Assembly: GCA_900314255.1 (NCBI GenBank)
Contig: OMUP01000067.1
Coordinates: forward strand, 1 to 33,674
DNA from: an uncultured Lachnospiraceae bacterium
GTDB taxonomy: Bacteria; Bacillota; Clostridia; Lachnospirales; Lachnospiraceae
Direction: 5' to 3'
DNA length: 33,674 nt
Part shown: positions 1 to 7,515 of the stretch, piece by piece
Layout: every line of letters begins with the position of its first letter
Numbering within the stretch: the stretch's first letter is position 1
Program-made: the position numbers and the translations under genes
The notes under the pieces: model-generated
The model's database searches: none
The model's input: the letters and a program-made list of their open reading frames with translations, nothing else
Told to the model about the DNA's origin: nothing

Positions 1-284
1 TCGTAATTTCCGATCTTGCCGAAGCCCGCGCAGTTGATGAGAATCCCGACCTCAACACCCGCGTCCGTAAGCTCGGCCTTCAGCTTCGGAAACGACGCCG
101 GATCTGTCAGATCCAGCGGCAGAATATGGCACGGCCAGGGAAGGTTCTTCGCCGTCTCCTTCAGACGGTCCTCCCGCCTTGCGATCAGCCAGAAGCCGTC
201 GATATTCCGCTCTGTCTTTACAATCTCCCCGGCAAATGTCCGCCCGAGCCCGGACGACGCGCCGGTGATCAGCGCAATACGCAT
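1..284 (-). CDS. Short-chain dehydrogenase/reductase, N-terminal part (runs off the left edge)
   Basis: The first 94 residues of a Rossmann-fold short-chain dehydrogenase/reductase are visible; the rest lies left of the window. The protein begins MRIALITGASSGLG, carrying the TGxxxGxG dinucleotide-binding loop at residues 8-14. It continues with a basic LIARRED segment after the second strand, which usually marks NADP(H) preference. An LDLTD strand end and an NCAGFG sequence (the family NAG motif) follow. The catalytic Tyr-x-x-x-Lys pair is beyond the edge, so the substrate cannot be inferred. The start is the ATG at 284-282, preceded by AAAGGAG at good spacing. It is the last visible gene of a minus-strand run. 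The family is secure; the function is not. Confidence 0.85.
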   Translation of the reverse strand, partial: MRIALITGASSGLGRTFAGEIVKTERNIDGFWLIARREDRLKETAKNLPWPCHILPLDLTDPASFPKLKAELTDAGVEVGILINCAGFGKIGNY

Positions 285-301
285 CGCGCACCTCTCCTTT
301 C

Positions 302-409
302 TCACCTGCTCAGATGATAGTGAATCATTTCGGCAATCGCGATAATCAGAGCCACAATGACGCCGAATACCGCAATATTTCCCAGAATGGAACTCAGCCA
401 GTGAAGCAT
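302..409 (-). CDS. Small single-span membrane protein, 35 residues
   Basis: This short ORF starts at the ATG at 409-407 with GGAAAGGAG about seven bases upstream, which is why this start is preferred over a longer reading beginning at 547. The product begins MLHWLSSILGNIAVFGV, has one continuous hydrophobic helix at about residues 8-27, and ends in a polar, His/Arg-containing tail (MIHYHLSR). It therefore looks like a single-pass inner-membrane peptide. It lies 17 bases before the dehydrogenase start and behind a strong hairpin at 432-462. I do not recognise a family. It could be a small membrane regulator, a type I toxin-like peptide or an orphan; nothing visible decides between them. The coding call rests on the ribosome site plus the clean transmembrane helix. 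Confidence 0.6.
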   Translation of the reverse strand: MLHWLSSILGNIAVFGVIVALIIAIAEMIHYHLSR

Positions 410-431
410 AAATCCGCTCCTTTCCTTCTGC

Positions 432-462
432 CAGCGCCGGGGCAGAGAGCCTGCCGGCGCTG
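432..462 (-). promoter_or_regulatory. Strong hairpin in the leader of the 35-residue membrane peptide
   Basis: The arms CAGCGCCGG (432-440) and CCGGCGCTG (454-462) are perfectly complementary over 9 bp. A CAG/CTG pair can extend the stem inside the loop. On the minus strand the hairpin follows the end of argC, is preceded by a purine/T-rich run, and ends about a dozen bases before the ribosome site of the small ORF. No T-tract follows on the minus strand, so it is not a simple terminator in that direction. It may stabilise or shield the leader, or limit read-through. Confidence 0.5.
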
Positions 463-551
463 AAAAACTTCTCTTTCTTTTATCCGCACTTTCCGGTCGC
501 AAAAGACACACCGTTCTGTCCGTCAGTCCGCCCGGCAGGGATCTCACACTC

Positions 552-1487
552 TCACACGAGCCCGGTCTCTTCCGGCAGGCCCAGCATGATATTCATATTC
601 TGAACCGCCGCACCGGAAGCGCCCTTGCCTAAATTGTCAAAAAGCGCCGTGACCGTCACATTCGTATCATCGCCGCACACATGAATTTCCAGGAAATTGG
701 TCCCCGCCAGCGCATTCGCGTACAGTGTACCCGGCTTTTCCTCAAACGGTGCCACCCGCACAAATCTCTCGCCCGCATAGTACTGCGCGAGGCGGTCTCT
801 CACTTCCTCCGCACCCGGATGTCCGGTAAGAAGCCTTGTCTGCAGCTGGATGGTCGAAGCCATGCCCTGCGCGAAATCATCCACTACCGGAAGAAATACC
901 GGGCGGTTCGTGAGTCCAGTGTACTTCTGCATCTCCGGAAGATGCTTGTGCTTCTGGTTCAGGCCGTAGATCCCCGGCGCGTCAAGCGCCGCAGGCCTCT
1001 CCTTTGCCTCATACTGCGCGATCATCTTCTTTCCGCCGCCCGTGTAGCCTGTCAGAGAAAAGCAGGCGACCGGATAGTCGGCCGGCAGAATGCCCATCCG
1101 CACAAGCGGCGCCACGATGCTGATGAGGCCGGTGGCATGGCAGCCCGGATTGGCGACAAAACGCGCCTTTGCGATGGCCGCCCGCTGATCGCGCGAAAGC
1201 TCGGGGAAGCCGTACGTCCAGCCGTCCGCCGTTCTGTGGGCCGTCGAGGCGTCGATCACGCGCACGTGATCCGACTCGATCAGGCTGACCGCTTCTCTGG
1301 CACCGTCATCCGGCAGGCACAGAAAAACGATATCCGCCGCATTGATGAATTTTTTCCGTTCCGACAGATCGTGCCGCTTGTCCTCGTCAATGCGCATCAG
1401 TTCCAGATCGCTTCTGGCGCCGATTCTGTCATAGATCTGCAGGCCGGTTGTTCCGCTCTGCCCGTCAATATACACTTTTGTCTTCAT
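552..1487 (-). CDS. argC: N-acetyl-gamma-glutamyl-phosphate reductase, short (type 2) form
   Basis: ArgC reduces N-acetylglutamyl-5-phosphate to the semialdehyde with NADPH, the third step of arginine biosynthesis in the cytoplasm. The 311-residue protein has the N-terminal cofactor loop GQSGTTG (residues 9-15), the catalytic cysteine in NPGCHATG (Cys116), and the SLTGYTGGGKK and NQKHKHLPEM segments typical of the family. Its length and motifs fit the shorter type 2 ArgC rather than the roughly 345-residue type 1 form. The start ATG at 1487 has AAAGGAC upstream. No other arg gene is next to it: the neighbours are a membrane protease and a small membrane peptide, so it is not in a classical arg operon here. 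The assignment is firm. Confidence 0.93.
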   Translation of the reverse strand: MKTKVYIDGQSGTTGLQIYDRIGARSDLELMRIDEDKRHDLSERKKFINAADIVFLCLPDDGAREAVSLIESDHVRVIDASTAHRTADGWTYGFPELSRDQRAAIAKARFVANPGCHATGLISIVAPLVRMGILPADYPVACFSLTGYTGGGKKMIAQYEAKERPAALDAPGIYGLNQKHKHLPEMQKYTGLTNRPVFLPVVDDFAQGMASTIQLQTRLLTGHPGAEEVRDRLAQYYAGERFVRVAPFEEKPGTLYANALAGTNFLEIHVCGDDTNVTVTALFDNLGKGASGAAVQNMNIMLGLPEETGLV

Positions 1488-1505
1488 TTGCCATGAGTCC
1501 TTTCT

Positions 1506-2510
1506 TCACATTGATGTCACCAGATTCACGATGGTCATTACGACGCAGAAGATGATGAAAAGGATCACAAAGGACGCGCCGTAGATGGTTCTGGCGGCCT
1601 GACCGTCCGGGATCTGCGCCGGTGCCGGATTCAGGCGGAACTTCGGGGCCTTGGTGAACAGGAACACAATTCCGATGATGGTGAGCACCAGCATTACGAT
1701 GGCAAATATGCCGTACGCGATGATGGAAGGCAGAGATTCCCACAGGAGCGCCATCTGAGCCGGGCTGCCGTCAAAATGTTCAAGCTGCGCCAGCGCCTGA
1801 TCGCTGAATCCGGAGAGAAGCAGCTGCGGCAGAACGCCGCCGAACAGGTTGACAAGCATGTGGATGGCGACGGTGTAGCGCAGACGGCGGCTTCTGGTGT
1901 ACACGTAACCGAGGACCAGTCCCAGGAAAAATGCGTAGAAGAACTGGTACAGATTCATGTGGAACAGCCCGAAGGCAAGCGCCGAGAACAGAATCACCTG
2001 TTTCTCGCCGAAGCGGCCGCACCGGTCGATGATCTGGCGCCGGAAGAAGAATTCCTCCAGAAGCGGCCCGATCACCAGCAGAACCAGGATGGAAACCGGA
2101 TTCATACCGTCAACCAGTTCGCTGACAGGATTCTGCGCCTGGCCGCCCGTAAAGAGCGCCGACAGCAGATTCCCTATGATGCTGCCCAGATACATGAGCG
2201 GCAGGCACATCAGCAGGCTGATGATGAAGTCACCCGGAAGCATCGGCTCACTGTCCGGCCGGGAGATAACCACCGGCTTCATCAGATGGTACGCGGCGGG
2301 CATGCCCACCGCATACAGCGGGATAAAGCTCAAAAGATACGAAAGCCACCTCATGCCGGTAAGCGAAGGATACACTTTCACGAGTGCCTGCAGGAGAAAA
2401 GCCAGCAGAAACTGCATTCCCACAGAGAGCGCTCCCATCACGAGAAGCGCCAGTCCCATGCGGTTGTATGACTGTCTGGCTGTCAGAGGCTTAAATTCCA
2501 TTTCATCCAT
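1506..2510 (-). CDS. CPBP-family (CAAX/Abi-type) intramembrane metalloprotease
   Basis: This 334-residue polytopic membrane protein carries all three motifs of the CPBP (CAAX prenyl protease/Abi) family. These are EEFFFRR (Glu152-Glu153 to Arg158), FGLFH (Phe180 to His184) and HMLVN (His217 to Asn221). These residues form the glutamate/histidine metal and catalytic site within the membrane. Hydrophobic helices precede, surround and follow the motifs, and a C-terminal pair of spans ends the protein. Bacterial members act in membrane protein or peptide processing and in bacteriocin self-immunity; no bacteriocin gene is adjacent, so the role is open. The start ATG at 2510 has AGGAG five bases upstream. 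It sits 18 bases ahead of argC and 14 bases after the M20 hydrolase, so co-transcription is likely. Confidence 0.88.
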   Translation of the reverse strand: MDEMEFKPLTARQSYNRMGLALLVMGALSVGMQFLLAFLLQALVKVYPSLTGMRWLSYLLSFIPLYAVGMPAAYHLMKPVVISRPDSEPMLPGDFIISLLMCLPLMYLGSIIGNLLSALFTGGQAQNPVSELVDGMNPVSILVLLVIGPLLEEFFFRRQIIDRCGRFGEKQVILFSALAFGLFHMNLYQFFYAFFLGLVLGYVYTRSRRLRYTVAIHMLVNLFGGVLPQLLLSGFSDQALAQLEHFDGSPAQMALLWESLPSIIAYGIFAIVMLVLTIIGIVFLFTKAPKFRLNPAPAQIPDGQAARTIYGASFVILFIIFCVVMTIVNLVTSM

Positions 2511-2524
2511 ACACTCTCCTTACT

Positions 2525-3649
2525 TCAGCAGCTTTCTTCCTCAATTTCTTTCATCATGTCAACCGCCGCCGGCAGAATCCGGTCGTTAAAATCATACGCA
2601 GCTGTATGAAGCGGCGGATAGTCAACACCATTGCCCACATAGAAGATTGCGCCCGGGCACTGTTTCAGATACCATCCGAAATCCTCTGACGCCCGCCACA
2701 AATCTTTCATGAAAACGACCGGAAGCGACAGTTGTCCCGCACTGGCCGCAACCCGGTCAAGCGCCGCGTCCGCATTGCGCGTTTCCGGGAATTCATCCAC
2801 AGAGGTAAAATTCACATCCAGTCCGTCGCGGAGGCCCAGCTGCCTGCTCTTGCTGCGGATTTCCCGTTCCAGCCCGTTCATCTCCGACTCGTTCTCCGCC
2901 CGCAGCGTCAGACGCACCTCTCCGCCGCCGGCCGAAACGCCGAAATTCCCGGTGCCGACCCGCAGCCCGACGACCGTGCAGAGCGTCATGCCGTCATGCG
3001 GCATCACAAGAATCTCCCGGATATCCGTCAGCAGATCGGCCACAGCCCACGCCGGATTCCGGCCCTGTTCCGGATAGCTGGCATGGCTTTCCGCTCCCGT
3101 GAAGTGCACCGTCAGCCCCTTGGAAGCCGGCTGCGTCAATCCCTTTCTCACGACGATACTTTTCTCCGGAAATCCGCTCAGGTTGTGAAATGCATAAATC
3201 TCCCCGATCCGAAGCTCCGGGATCAGCTGTGCACACATCTTCCCGCCGGCTCCGATTTCCTCGCCGGGCTGAAAGATCAGCACCACCGGGCGCCTGAGCT
3301 TCGCACCCGTCAGTTCCAGGGCGAGTCCGGCCAGAACCGCACAGTGGCCGTCGTGCCCGCACTTGTGGCTCACGCCGGGCGTCAGTGATGCATAAGGCAG
3401 ATCCAGCTGCTCATCGATCGGAAGCGCATCCATATCCGCCCGGAAAGCAATCGGCGTCATTCCGCTCTCTTCTTCCCGGTCCTTTCTGCACCAGAACCAC
3501 TGGTCACAGTCATGAACCGTGAAATCTGTGTTTTCCCGGATGAACTGCATCAGTCTCGCCTTCGTTTTTGTCTCGTGCATCGAGAGCTCCGCCAGGCTGT
3601 GCAGCTCATGCCGAAGTTTTGTGATTTTCCTCAGATTCTCCTCGTCCAT
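2525..3649 (-). CDS. M20-family amidohydrolase (hippurate hydrolase/aminoacylase-like)
   Basis: This is a 374-residue metal-dependent amidohydrolase of the M20D type, which removes acyl groups from amino acids or similar amides. The metal-site motifs are visible: RADMDALP (about 70-77), CGHDGH (97-102), GEE (129-131), a conserved His155 in AFHNLSG, and AGGGEV in the later catalytic region. The lid domain with its GAESHASYPEQGRNP sequence lies in the middle. The ATG at 3655 directly abuts the AAGAGG ribosome site, so the second ATG at 3649, six bases further on, is the better start. It is 14 bases from the following protease gene. Substrate cannot be read from the sequence; an N-acyl amino acid is likely. 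There is no signal peptide, so it is cytoplasmic. Confidence 0.88.
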   Translation of the reverse strand: MDEENLRKITKLRHELHSLAELSMHETKTKARLMQFIRENTDFTVHDCDQWFWCRKDREEESGMTPIAFRADMDALPIDEQLDLPYASLTPGVSHKCGHDGHCAVLAGLALELTGAKLRRPVVLIFQPGEEIGAGGKMCAQLIPELRIGEIYAFHNLSGFPEKSIVVRKGLTQPASKGLTVHFTGAESHASYPEQGRNPAWAVADLLTDIREILVMPHDGMTLCTVVGLRVGTGNFGVSAGGGEVRLTLRAENESEMNGLEREIRSKSRQLGLRDGLDVNFTSVDEFPETRNADAALDRVAASAGQLSLPVVFMKDLWRASEDFGWYLKQCPGAIFYVGNGVDYPPLHTAAYDFNDRILPAAVDMMKEIEEESC

Positions 3650-3694
3650 CTTCATCCTCTTGTCAGCAACGGTACACCTGCCCGCTCCGCAGAC

Positions 3695-4990
3695 TCACCC
3701 GCGCAGGTGGTACATCGCCGCCCCGTGCGCCGGAAGTTCCGCGCTGATGACGTCATTTTCAAGCTGCGCCGGTCTGCCGCCCCACAAATCCTTTGCCTCT
3801 TTTACTGTCTGCTCAAACTCGCCCAGACTGCAGGAGACTTTGCGCGGTCCATCCGTGAAATTAAACAGAGCCAGGTACCGGCCGCCGTCTGCTGACAGAC
3901 TCGTCCACACGGCCTGCATATCGTCTTTTATCACCTGCTCCGGCTCACGCCCGGTCTGCTGCGCCGCGAGGATGGATGCATTTGTCAGGAGAGACTTCGT
4001 CCAGTCGTCCAACCGGGTCATATCGCCGCCCATCATCAGCGGCGAGCGGAAGATGCACCACAGCGTCATCATCGTGCGCTGCTCCTCGCGCGTGAACCGG
4101 GTCTTGCGCGGCTGCCCAAATCCGGTCCCGATCGTTCCCAGCGGCAGCATATCGCAGTCCGGCCAGCGGCCTTCCTGTCCCTGTCTCTGCCAGAGCTCGC
4201 AGCGGTCGAACATATCCCGCAGCAGCTTCCAGTCATCCCAGAAGTCATCCGTGATGCGCCACATGTTCGCGTTCCGCCCCAGATGCCACGCTTTCCCGAT
4301 CAGCGCCGGTCCCGGCGAAAGCGACAGAACCATCGGCCGCCCGCACGCATCGATTGCATGCCGGATCATCTCCACCTCTGCCTCGCCATACGGCGCATCC
4401 TTATACAGATGCTCATGACAAATGTCGTCAACCTTCACAAAATCGACGCCCCACTGCGCGTACAGTTTAAAGATGGAGTCATAGTACGCCTGGCCGGCTT
4501 TCGAGGCCGGATCAATGCCGTACATGTCACCGTTCCAGGCGCAGATGGAATTCGGCAGCGCCGCTTCATCGGCCGTCTGATTTGTGCCGAGAACCGGCGT
4601 CCGTGCGTGAACGGCCTGGCGCGGAATTCCGCGCATGATATGGATGCCGAACTTAAGGCCCATATCATGGATTTTCTCTGCAATCGGCGCAAAGCCGCGG
4701 CCATCCGCAGCGGACGGAAAACGGGACGCCGCCGGAATGAGGCGTCCCCACGCGTCCATCGTCAGCGGTGCGAAATTCTTGTATACGATTCCCTTGCGGC
4801 TCTTGGTTCCTGCCAGCGGATCCGACCACTGGATATCACAGACAACATACTCCCAGCCGGAGCTTTTCAGTTTTGCCAGTTCCCTGGCATTGTCAAGAAG
4901 CTGTTCCTCTGTCACACCAGACGCATAATTGTCCCAGCTGTTCCAGCCCATGGGAGGGCGTTTGGCCACGTCATCTTTTTTCAAATGCAT
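3695..4990 (-). CDS. GH27-like alpha-galactosidase-type glycoside hydrolase
   Basis: The 431-residue protein is a (beta/alpha)8-barrel glycosidase related to GH27 alpha-galactosidases. It opens with the family signature PPMGWNSWDNY (12-22). Asp188 in FVKVDD aligns with the catalytic nucleophile, as in the human enzyme's LKFDGC. Asp248 or Asp249 in MWRITDDFWD fits the acid/base position. The usual N-terminal DDCW substrate motif is replaced by CDIQW (51-55), so specificity may differ from alpha-galactose. A smaller beta-rich C-terminal domain follows. No signal peptide is seen, so it would act on oligosaccharides imported into the cytoplasm. AGGAG precedes the ATG at 4990. It lies between murI and the M20 gene, with no sugar transporter adjacent. 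Confidence 0.85.
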   Translation of the reverse strand: MHLKKDDVAKRPPMGWNSWDNYASGVTEEQLLDNARELAKLKSSGWEYVVCDIQWSDPLAGTKSRKGIVYKNFAPLTMDAWGRLIPAASRFPSAADGRGFAPIAEKIHDMGLKFGIHIMRGIPRQAVHARTPVLGTNQTADEAALPNSICAWNGDMYGIDPASKAGQAYYDSIFKLYAQWGVDFVKVDDICHEHLYKDAPYGEAEVEMIRHAIDACGRPMVLSLSPGPALIGKAWHLGRNANMWRITDDFWDDWKLLRDMFDRCELWQRQGQEGRWPDCDMLPLGTIGTGFGQPRKTRFTREEQRTMMTLWCIFRSPLMMGGDMTRLDDWTKSLLTNASILAAQQTGREPEQVIKDDMQAVWTSLSADGGRYLALFNFTDGPRKVSCSLGEFEQTVKEAKDLWGGRPAQLENDVISAELPAHGAAMYHLRG

Positions 4991-5060
4991 TTTTTGTCTC
5001 CTGTCGGCAGCTCCCGGGCCGCCACTATTCTTTCCCGCGCTTTTCGGGAGCCCGTGATCA

Positions 5061-5861
5061 TCAGTTCAGCTGCAGCCAGCGGTCTCTCAGCCGGTCGATT
5101 TTCGCAAGTTCCTCGGGACTGGTCACCTTTCTTCCCGATTCATACCAGACGATCTTCGGCTCACCTTTCATCGCCTGTTTCTCTTCTTCCGTGATGAGGA
5201 TTCCCGCCGCGTCCATCTTGCGGTGCAGCTGCGCGATCGCGGCCTTGCTGCCGTCGATGACCGGGATCCCCGGAAACATCTCGTCAAACGTATCCTTGAA
5301 GAAATTAAAATGCGTACAGCCGAGCACGATGCAGTCATACGCTTTCAGATCAAGCCCCGCGAAGGCGCCGCGCAGATAACTCTTCACTTCTTCTTTTTCA
5401 AAATGCCCGGACTCCGCCAGCCGCACAAGACCCGGAAGTGCGATCTTGTCGACCACTTCCTCACCCTTAAGTCTCTCGATCAGATGCTCCAGTTTTTCGC
5501 CGTTGATCGTGATCGCCGTCGCGCAGACAAGTACGCGTCCGTCTTTCCTGTATTTTGTCAGAGCCGGTTTCACCGCCGGCTCGATTCCGATGATCGGGAT
5601 GTCCGGCCAGTCCTTGCGCAGATGGGCAATCCCGACGCTGGTGGCCGTGTTGCAGCCGATCACAAGCGCCTTGCAGCCATTTTCCATCATGAAACGGGCC
5701 GAATCGCTCACATAGCGCATGATCTGTTCGCGCGTCTTTTCGCCGTACGGCACGTGGTCCGTGTCCGCATAAAACAGATAGTATTCATCCGGCATCTGGC
5801 GGAGCGCCTGGTTGAGCAGCGTGATCCCGCCGAGGCCTGAATCGAAAACACCGATTCTCAT
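5061..5861 (-). CDS. murI: Glutamate racemase
   Basis: MurI converts L- to D-glutamate for peptidoglycan precursors, without a cofactor, in the cytoplasm. The 266-residue length is normal. The catalytic pair is Cys70 in IGCNTATS and Cys182 in LGCTHF, with Asp7 in FDSGLGG at the N-terminus and the YADTDHVPYG segment close by. GGAGG lies about twelve bases upstream of the ATG at 5861, a slightly long spacing. The leader contains a short strong hairpin at 5910-5930. It is followed 70 bases later by the GH27-like gene. The identification is firm. Confidence 0.95.
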   Translation of the reverse strand: MRIGVFDSGLGGITLLNQALRQMPDEYYLFYADTDHVPYGEKTREQIMRYVSDSARFMMENGCKALVIGCNTATSVGIAHLRKDWPDIPIIGIEPAVKPALTKYRKDGRVLVCATAITINGEKLEHLIERLKGEEVVDKIALPGLVRLAESGHFEKEEVKSYLRGAFAGLDLKAYDCIVLGCTHFNFFKDTFDEMFPGIPVIDGSKAAIAQLHRKMDAAGILITEEEKQAMKGEPKIVWYESGRKVTSPEELAKIDRLRDRWLQLN

Positions 5862-5909
5862 GTTTTATCAATTCCTCCGACTTCTTATCGGGTTTTACCT
5901 ATATCAGAC

Positions 5910-5930
5910 AGACGAAGCGACGCTCCGTCT
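5910..5930 (-). other. Leader hairpin upstream of murI
   Basis: In minus-strand RNA, two nine-base arms (5922-5930 and 5910-5918) pair completely with one G-U pair around a three-base loop. It sits roughly 50 bases before the murI start, with no U-tract after it. It may be a transcript-stabilising or regulatory structure; no known riboswitch was recognised. Confidence 0.35.
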
Positions 5931-5949
5931 TTCCCTGCTATCATACCAT

Positions 5950-5983
5950 AAAAAAGGACCGCAGACATTCCTGTCCGCGGTCC
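5950..5983 (-). terminator. Rho-independent terminator of hsp20
   Basis: GGACCGC (5956-5962) pairs with GCGGTCC (5977-5983). After one mismatch four more pairs close a TTCC loop. On the minus strand the stem is followed at once by six T residues (5955-5950). It lies 34 bases past the hsp20 stop codon and separates it from murI. Confidence 0.85.
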
Positions 5984-6016
5984 CGCTTATCTCCGGCCGG
6001 CCTGCTTACCGCCCGT

Positions 6017-6448
6017 TTAGTCGATGTTGATAAATGTCTCCGGCTCTTCCTGCTTTCTGGCTTCCTTCTTCGGGATCCAGATCACAACCTCGCCGTTGAC
6101 AAATTTAGCCTTGATATCATCCTGCTTCAGGTCTTCGCCGACATAGAAGCTGCGGATGTACTCGCCGCTGTAACTTTCTTTCCAGACGTACCGTCCTTCC
6201 TTCTTGTCCTCATCGGCACGGTGCGTGGCGGATACGGTCAGGTATCCCTTCTTCAGTTCGGCCTTGATGTCCTCTTTCTTAAAGCCCGGAAGCTGAAGCG
6301 TGAGCTCATATCCATCTGCGAGCTCTCTTAAATCAGACTTCATCTTCATCTGTCTGTTTCCGCTTCTTGAATAATCTTCCGGCGTCGGCATAAATCCGTC
6401 AAACAAATCATCCATCAGGCCACTTCCAAACAAACCCGGTACATACAT
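6017..6448 (-). CDS. hsp20: Small heat-shock protein, Hsp20/alpha-crystallin family
   Basis: This ATP-independent holdase chaperone binds unfolding proteins in the cytoplasm. The 143-residue product begins MYVPGLFGSGLMDDLFDGF, a short amphipathic N-terminal arm. An alpha-crystallin domain follows at about residues 35-128, including YELTLQLPGFKKEDI, GYLTVSA and the closing NGEVVIWIPK strand. The ATG at 6448 with AAGGAGG upstream is chosen over a longer in-frame reading from 6523, whose start would fall inside the promoter and CIRCE. A sigma-A-type promoter overlaps a CIRCE element at 6511-6537, so repression by HrcA is expected, with induction by heat or misfolded protein. hrcA itself is not in the window. 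A strong terminator follows. Confidence 0.93.
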   Translation of the reverse strand: MYVPGLFGSGLMDDLFDGFMPTPEDYSRSGNRQMKMKSDLRELADGYELTLQLPGFKKEDIKAELKKGYLTVSATHRADEDKKEGRYVWKESYSGEYIRSFYVGEDLKQDDIKAKFVNGEVVIWIPKKEARKQEEPETFINID

Positions 6449-6493
6449 ATCGCAAACCTCCTTGTGATCGGTCAATTTCCTTTCGACACGTAT

Positions 6494-6523
6494 TTTATAC
6501 CACGTTGTTATTAGCACTGTCAA
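6494..6523 (-). promoter_or_regulatory. hsp20 promoter (sigma-A type)
   Basis: On the minus strand a perfect -35 TTGACA (6523-6518) is followed after 18 bases by TATAAA (6499-6494). The -35 lies inside the CIRCE element, so HrcA binding would block polymerase. The transcript would begin about 40 bases before the hsp20 ATG. Confidence 0.75.
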
Positions 6524-6537
6524 GTGGCGAGTGCTAA
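6511..6537. promoter_or_regulatory. CIRCE operator (HrcA binding site)
   Basis: The element is TTAGCACTG (6511-6519), a nine-base spacer (6520-6528), then GAGTGCTAA (6529-6537). The consensus is TTAGCACTC-N9-GAGTGCTAA, so 17 of 18 arm bases match; the single change is G for C at 6519. It lies in the intergenic region between hsp20 and the GNAT gene and overlaps the hsp20 -35. Confidence 0.93.
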
Positions 6538-6550
6538 TTTTTGAAAATAC

Positions 6551-6577
6551 TTGATAAAATAATCGCCATTATATCAA
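6551..6577. promoter_or_regulatory. AT-rich imperfect inverted repeat between hsp20 and the GNAT gene
   Basis: TTGATA (6551-6556) is mirrored by TATCAA (6572-6577), and three further inner pairs form after one mismatch. There is no T-tract and no coding role. It may be an operator for the plus-strand acetyltransferase gene or simply AT-rich promoter DNA. Confidence 0.3.
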
Positions 6578-6632
6578 ACGGATGAGTTAGAATATAACCG
6601 CGAAGCAAATCTGAATATGTGAAGGTACTTAT

Positions 6633-7157
6633 ATAAGGATCGGAAAAGCGACCGAAGACCAATATGAAGCTGTCCGGAGTTTTTATCATTCACTGATCGA
6701 CGGAATGAAAGGTTCTCCCTATGACATCGGATGGGAAAAGGATATTTACCCGGCTCCGGAGTTCCTGAAGGAATCGATAAAAAACGGGGAACTCTATGTA
6801 TGCACCGAGGACGATCATATCGCCGGTGCCATGGTACTGAATCACCAGTGCAATGATGGATACCGAAAATTTAAATGGCAGACAGAAGCTGCTGCAGATG
6901 AGATTCTGGTCATTCATGCTCTTGGCGTTCATCCCGCATACAGCGGAAAAGGCTATGCCAAGGCGATGGTGAAAAAGGCATTTGAAGTCGGCGCCGAAAT
7001 GCACCAGAAGGCAATCCGGCTTGATGTGCTCGGGGGAAATGTCCCCGCCGAAAAGCTCTACACGGGGTTGGGATTCAAGTACATGGATACGCTGAAAATG
7101 TACTATGAAGACACCGGCTGGACGGATTATGAGTTGTATGAGTATGTCCTGAATTGA
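6633..7157 (+). CDS. GNAT-family N-acetyltransferase with an apparent ATA start
   Basis: The protein transfers an acetyl group from acetyl-CoA to an unknown amine substrate. The GNAT fold is clear: AGAMVLN strand, then ILVIHALGVHPAYSGKGYAKAMVKKA-type motif A with the acetyl-CoA loop (HPAYSGKGYA), and the C-terminal AEKLYTGLGFKYMDTLKMYYED motif B. Reading from the first ATG (6705) would remove a conserved N-terminal strand. The open frame extends upstream to the stop at 6612-6614 and encodes RIGKATEDQYEAVRSFYHSL, a typical GNAT opening. No ATG, GTG or TTG occurs there. The codon where Met is expected is ATA at 6633, with GAAGG seven bases before it. From there the protein is 174 residues, normal for the family. 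Either ATA is used or the start has decayed. Confidence 0.8.
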   Translation: MRIGKATEDQYEAVRSFYHSLIDGMKGSPYDIGWEKDIYPAPEFLKESIKNGELYVCTEDDHIAGAMVLNHQCNDGYRKFKWQTEAAADEILVIHALGVHPAYSGKGYAKAMVKKAFEVGAEMHQKAIRLDVLGGNVPAEKLYTGLGFKYMDTLKMYYEDTGWTDYELYEYVLN

Positions 7158-7222
7158 CGAGTCTCAGTAAAGCACTTTGGGCTGTCTTCCGTGCCTGATG
7201 TCATTCTGTCCCTAAGAGAGAA

Positions 7223-7495
7223 CTATTCCGGGCGTACAATTTCCGCTTTGAACACCATGATCGTGTCCGCATCTGAGCAGCAGAACTCCGCAGTTCCTTC
7301 CGGCTGTCCGGGGATTCTGCCGCCGTACCGCAGGATATCGATGTAGGGAAAAGCACAATGCATTGCCATCGGGCAGATCTTTCCCCTGTCTTCGTCAAAA
7401 TCGAATGTCTCTCCTACATGGTGACCGCGATGACACCCTTTCTCGCCGCGGCGGTCCGTAACAGTAATCTTTATTTTCGGTCTTTTTGTATTCAT
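7223..7495 (-). CDS. TIGR04076-like small Cys-rich protein
   Basis: The 90-residue protein resembles the uncharacterised TIGR04076 family: GEKGCHRGHHVGETFDF, then KICPMAMHCAFPYIDILRYGG, then FCCSDADTIMVF. Conserved Cys21, Cys41, Cys47, Cys72 and Cys73 plus His residues suggest a metal or redox role, but no function is established. The ATG at 7495 is preceded by GAAGGG at normal spacing and is preferred to an upstream TTG at 7510. It lies downstream of a hairpin that may separate it from the 103-residue gene. The GNAT gene converges on it from the left. Confidence 0.8.
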   Translation of the reverse strand: MNTKRPKIKITVTDRRGEKGCHRGHHVGETFDFDEDRGKICPMAMHCAFPYIDILRYGGRIPGQPEGTAEFCCSDADTIMVFKAEIVRPE

Positions 7496-7515
7496 GACTT
7501 TACCCTTCAAAAGCG

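Noticed and set aside
5010-5051. GCTCCCG/CGGGAGC inverted repeat between murI and the GH27-like gene
   Set aside because: Seven pairs with a 28-base loop and no T-tract; too weak to call a terminator.
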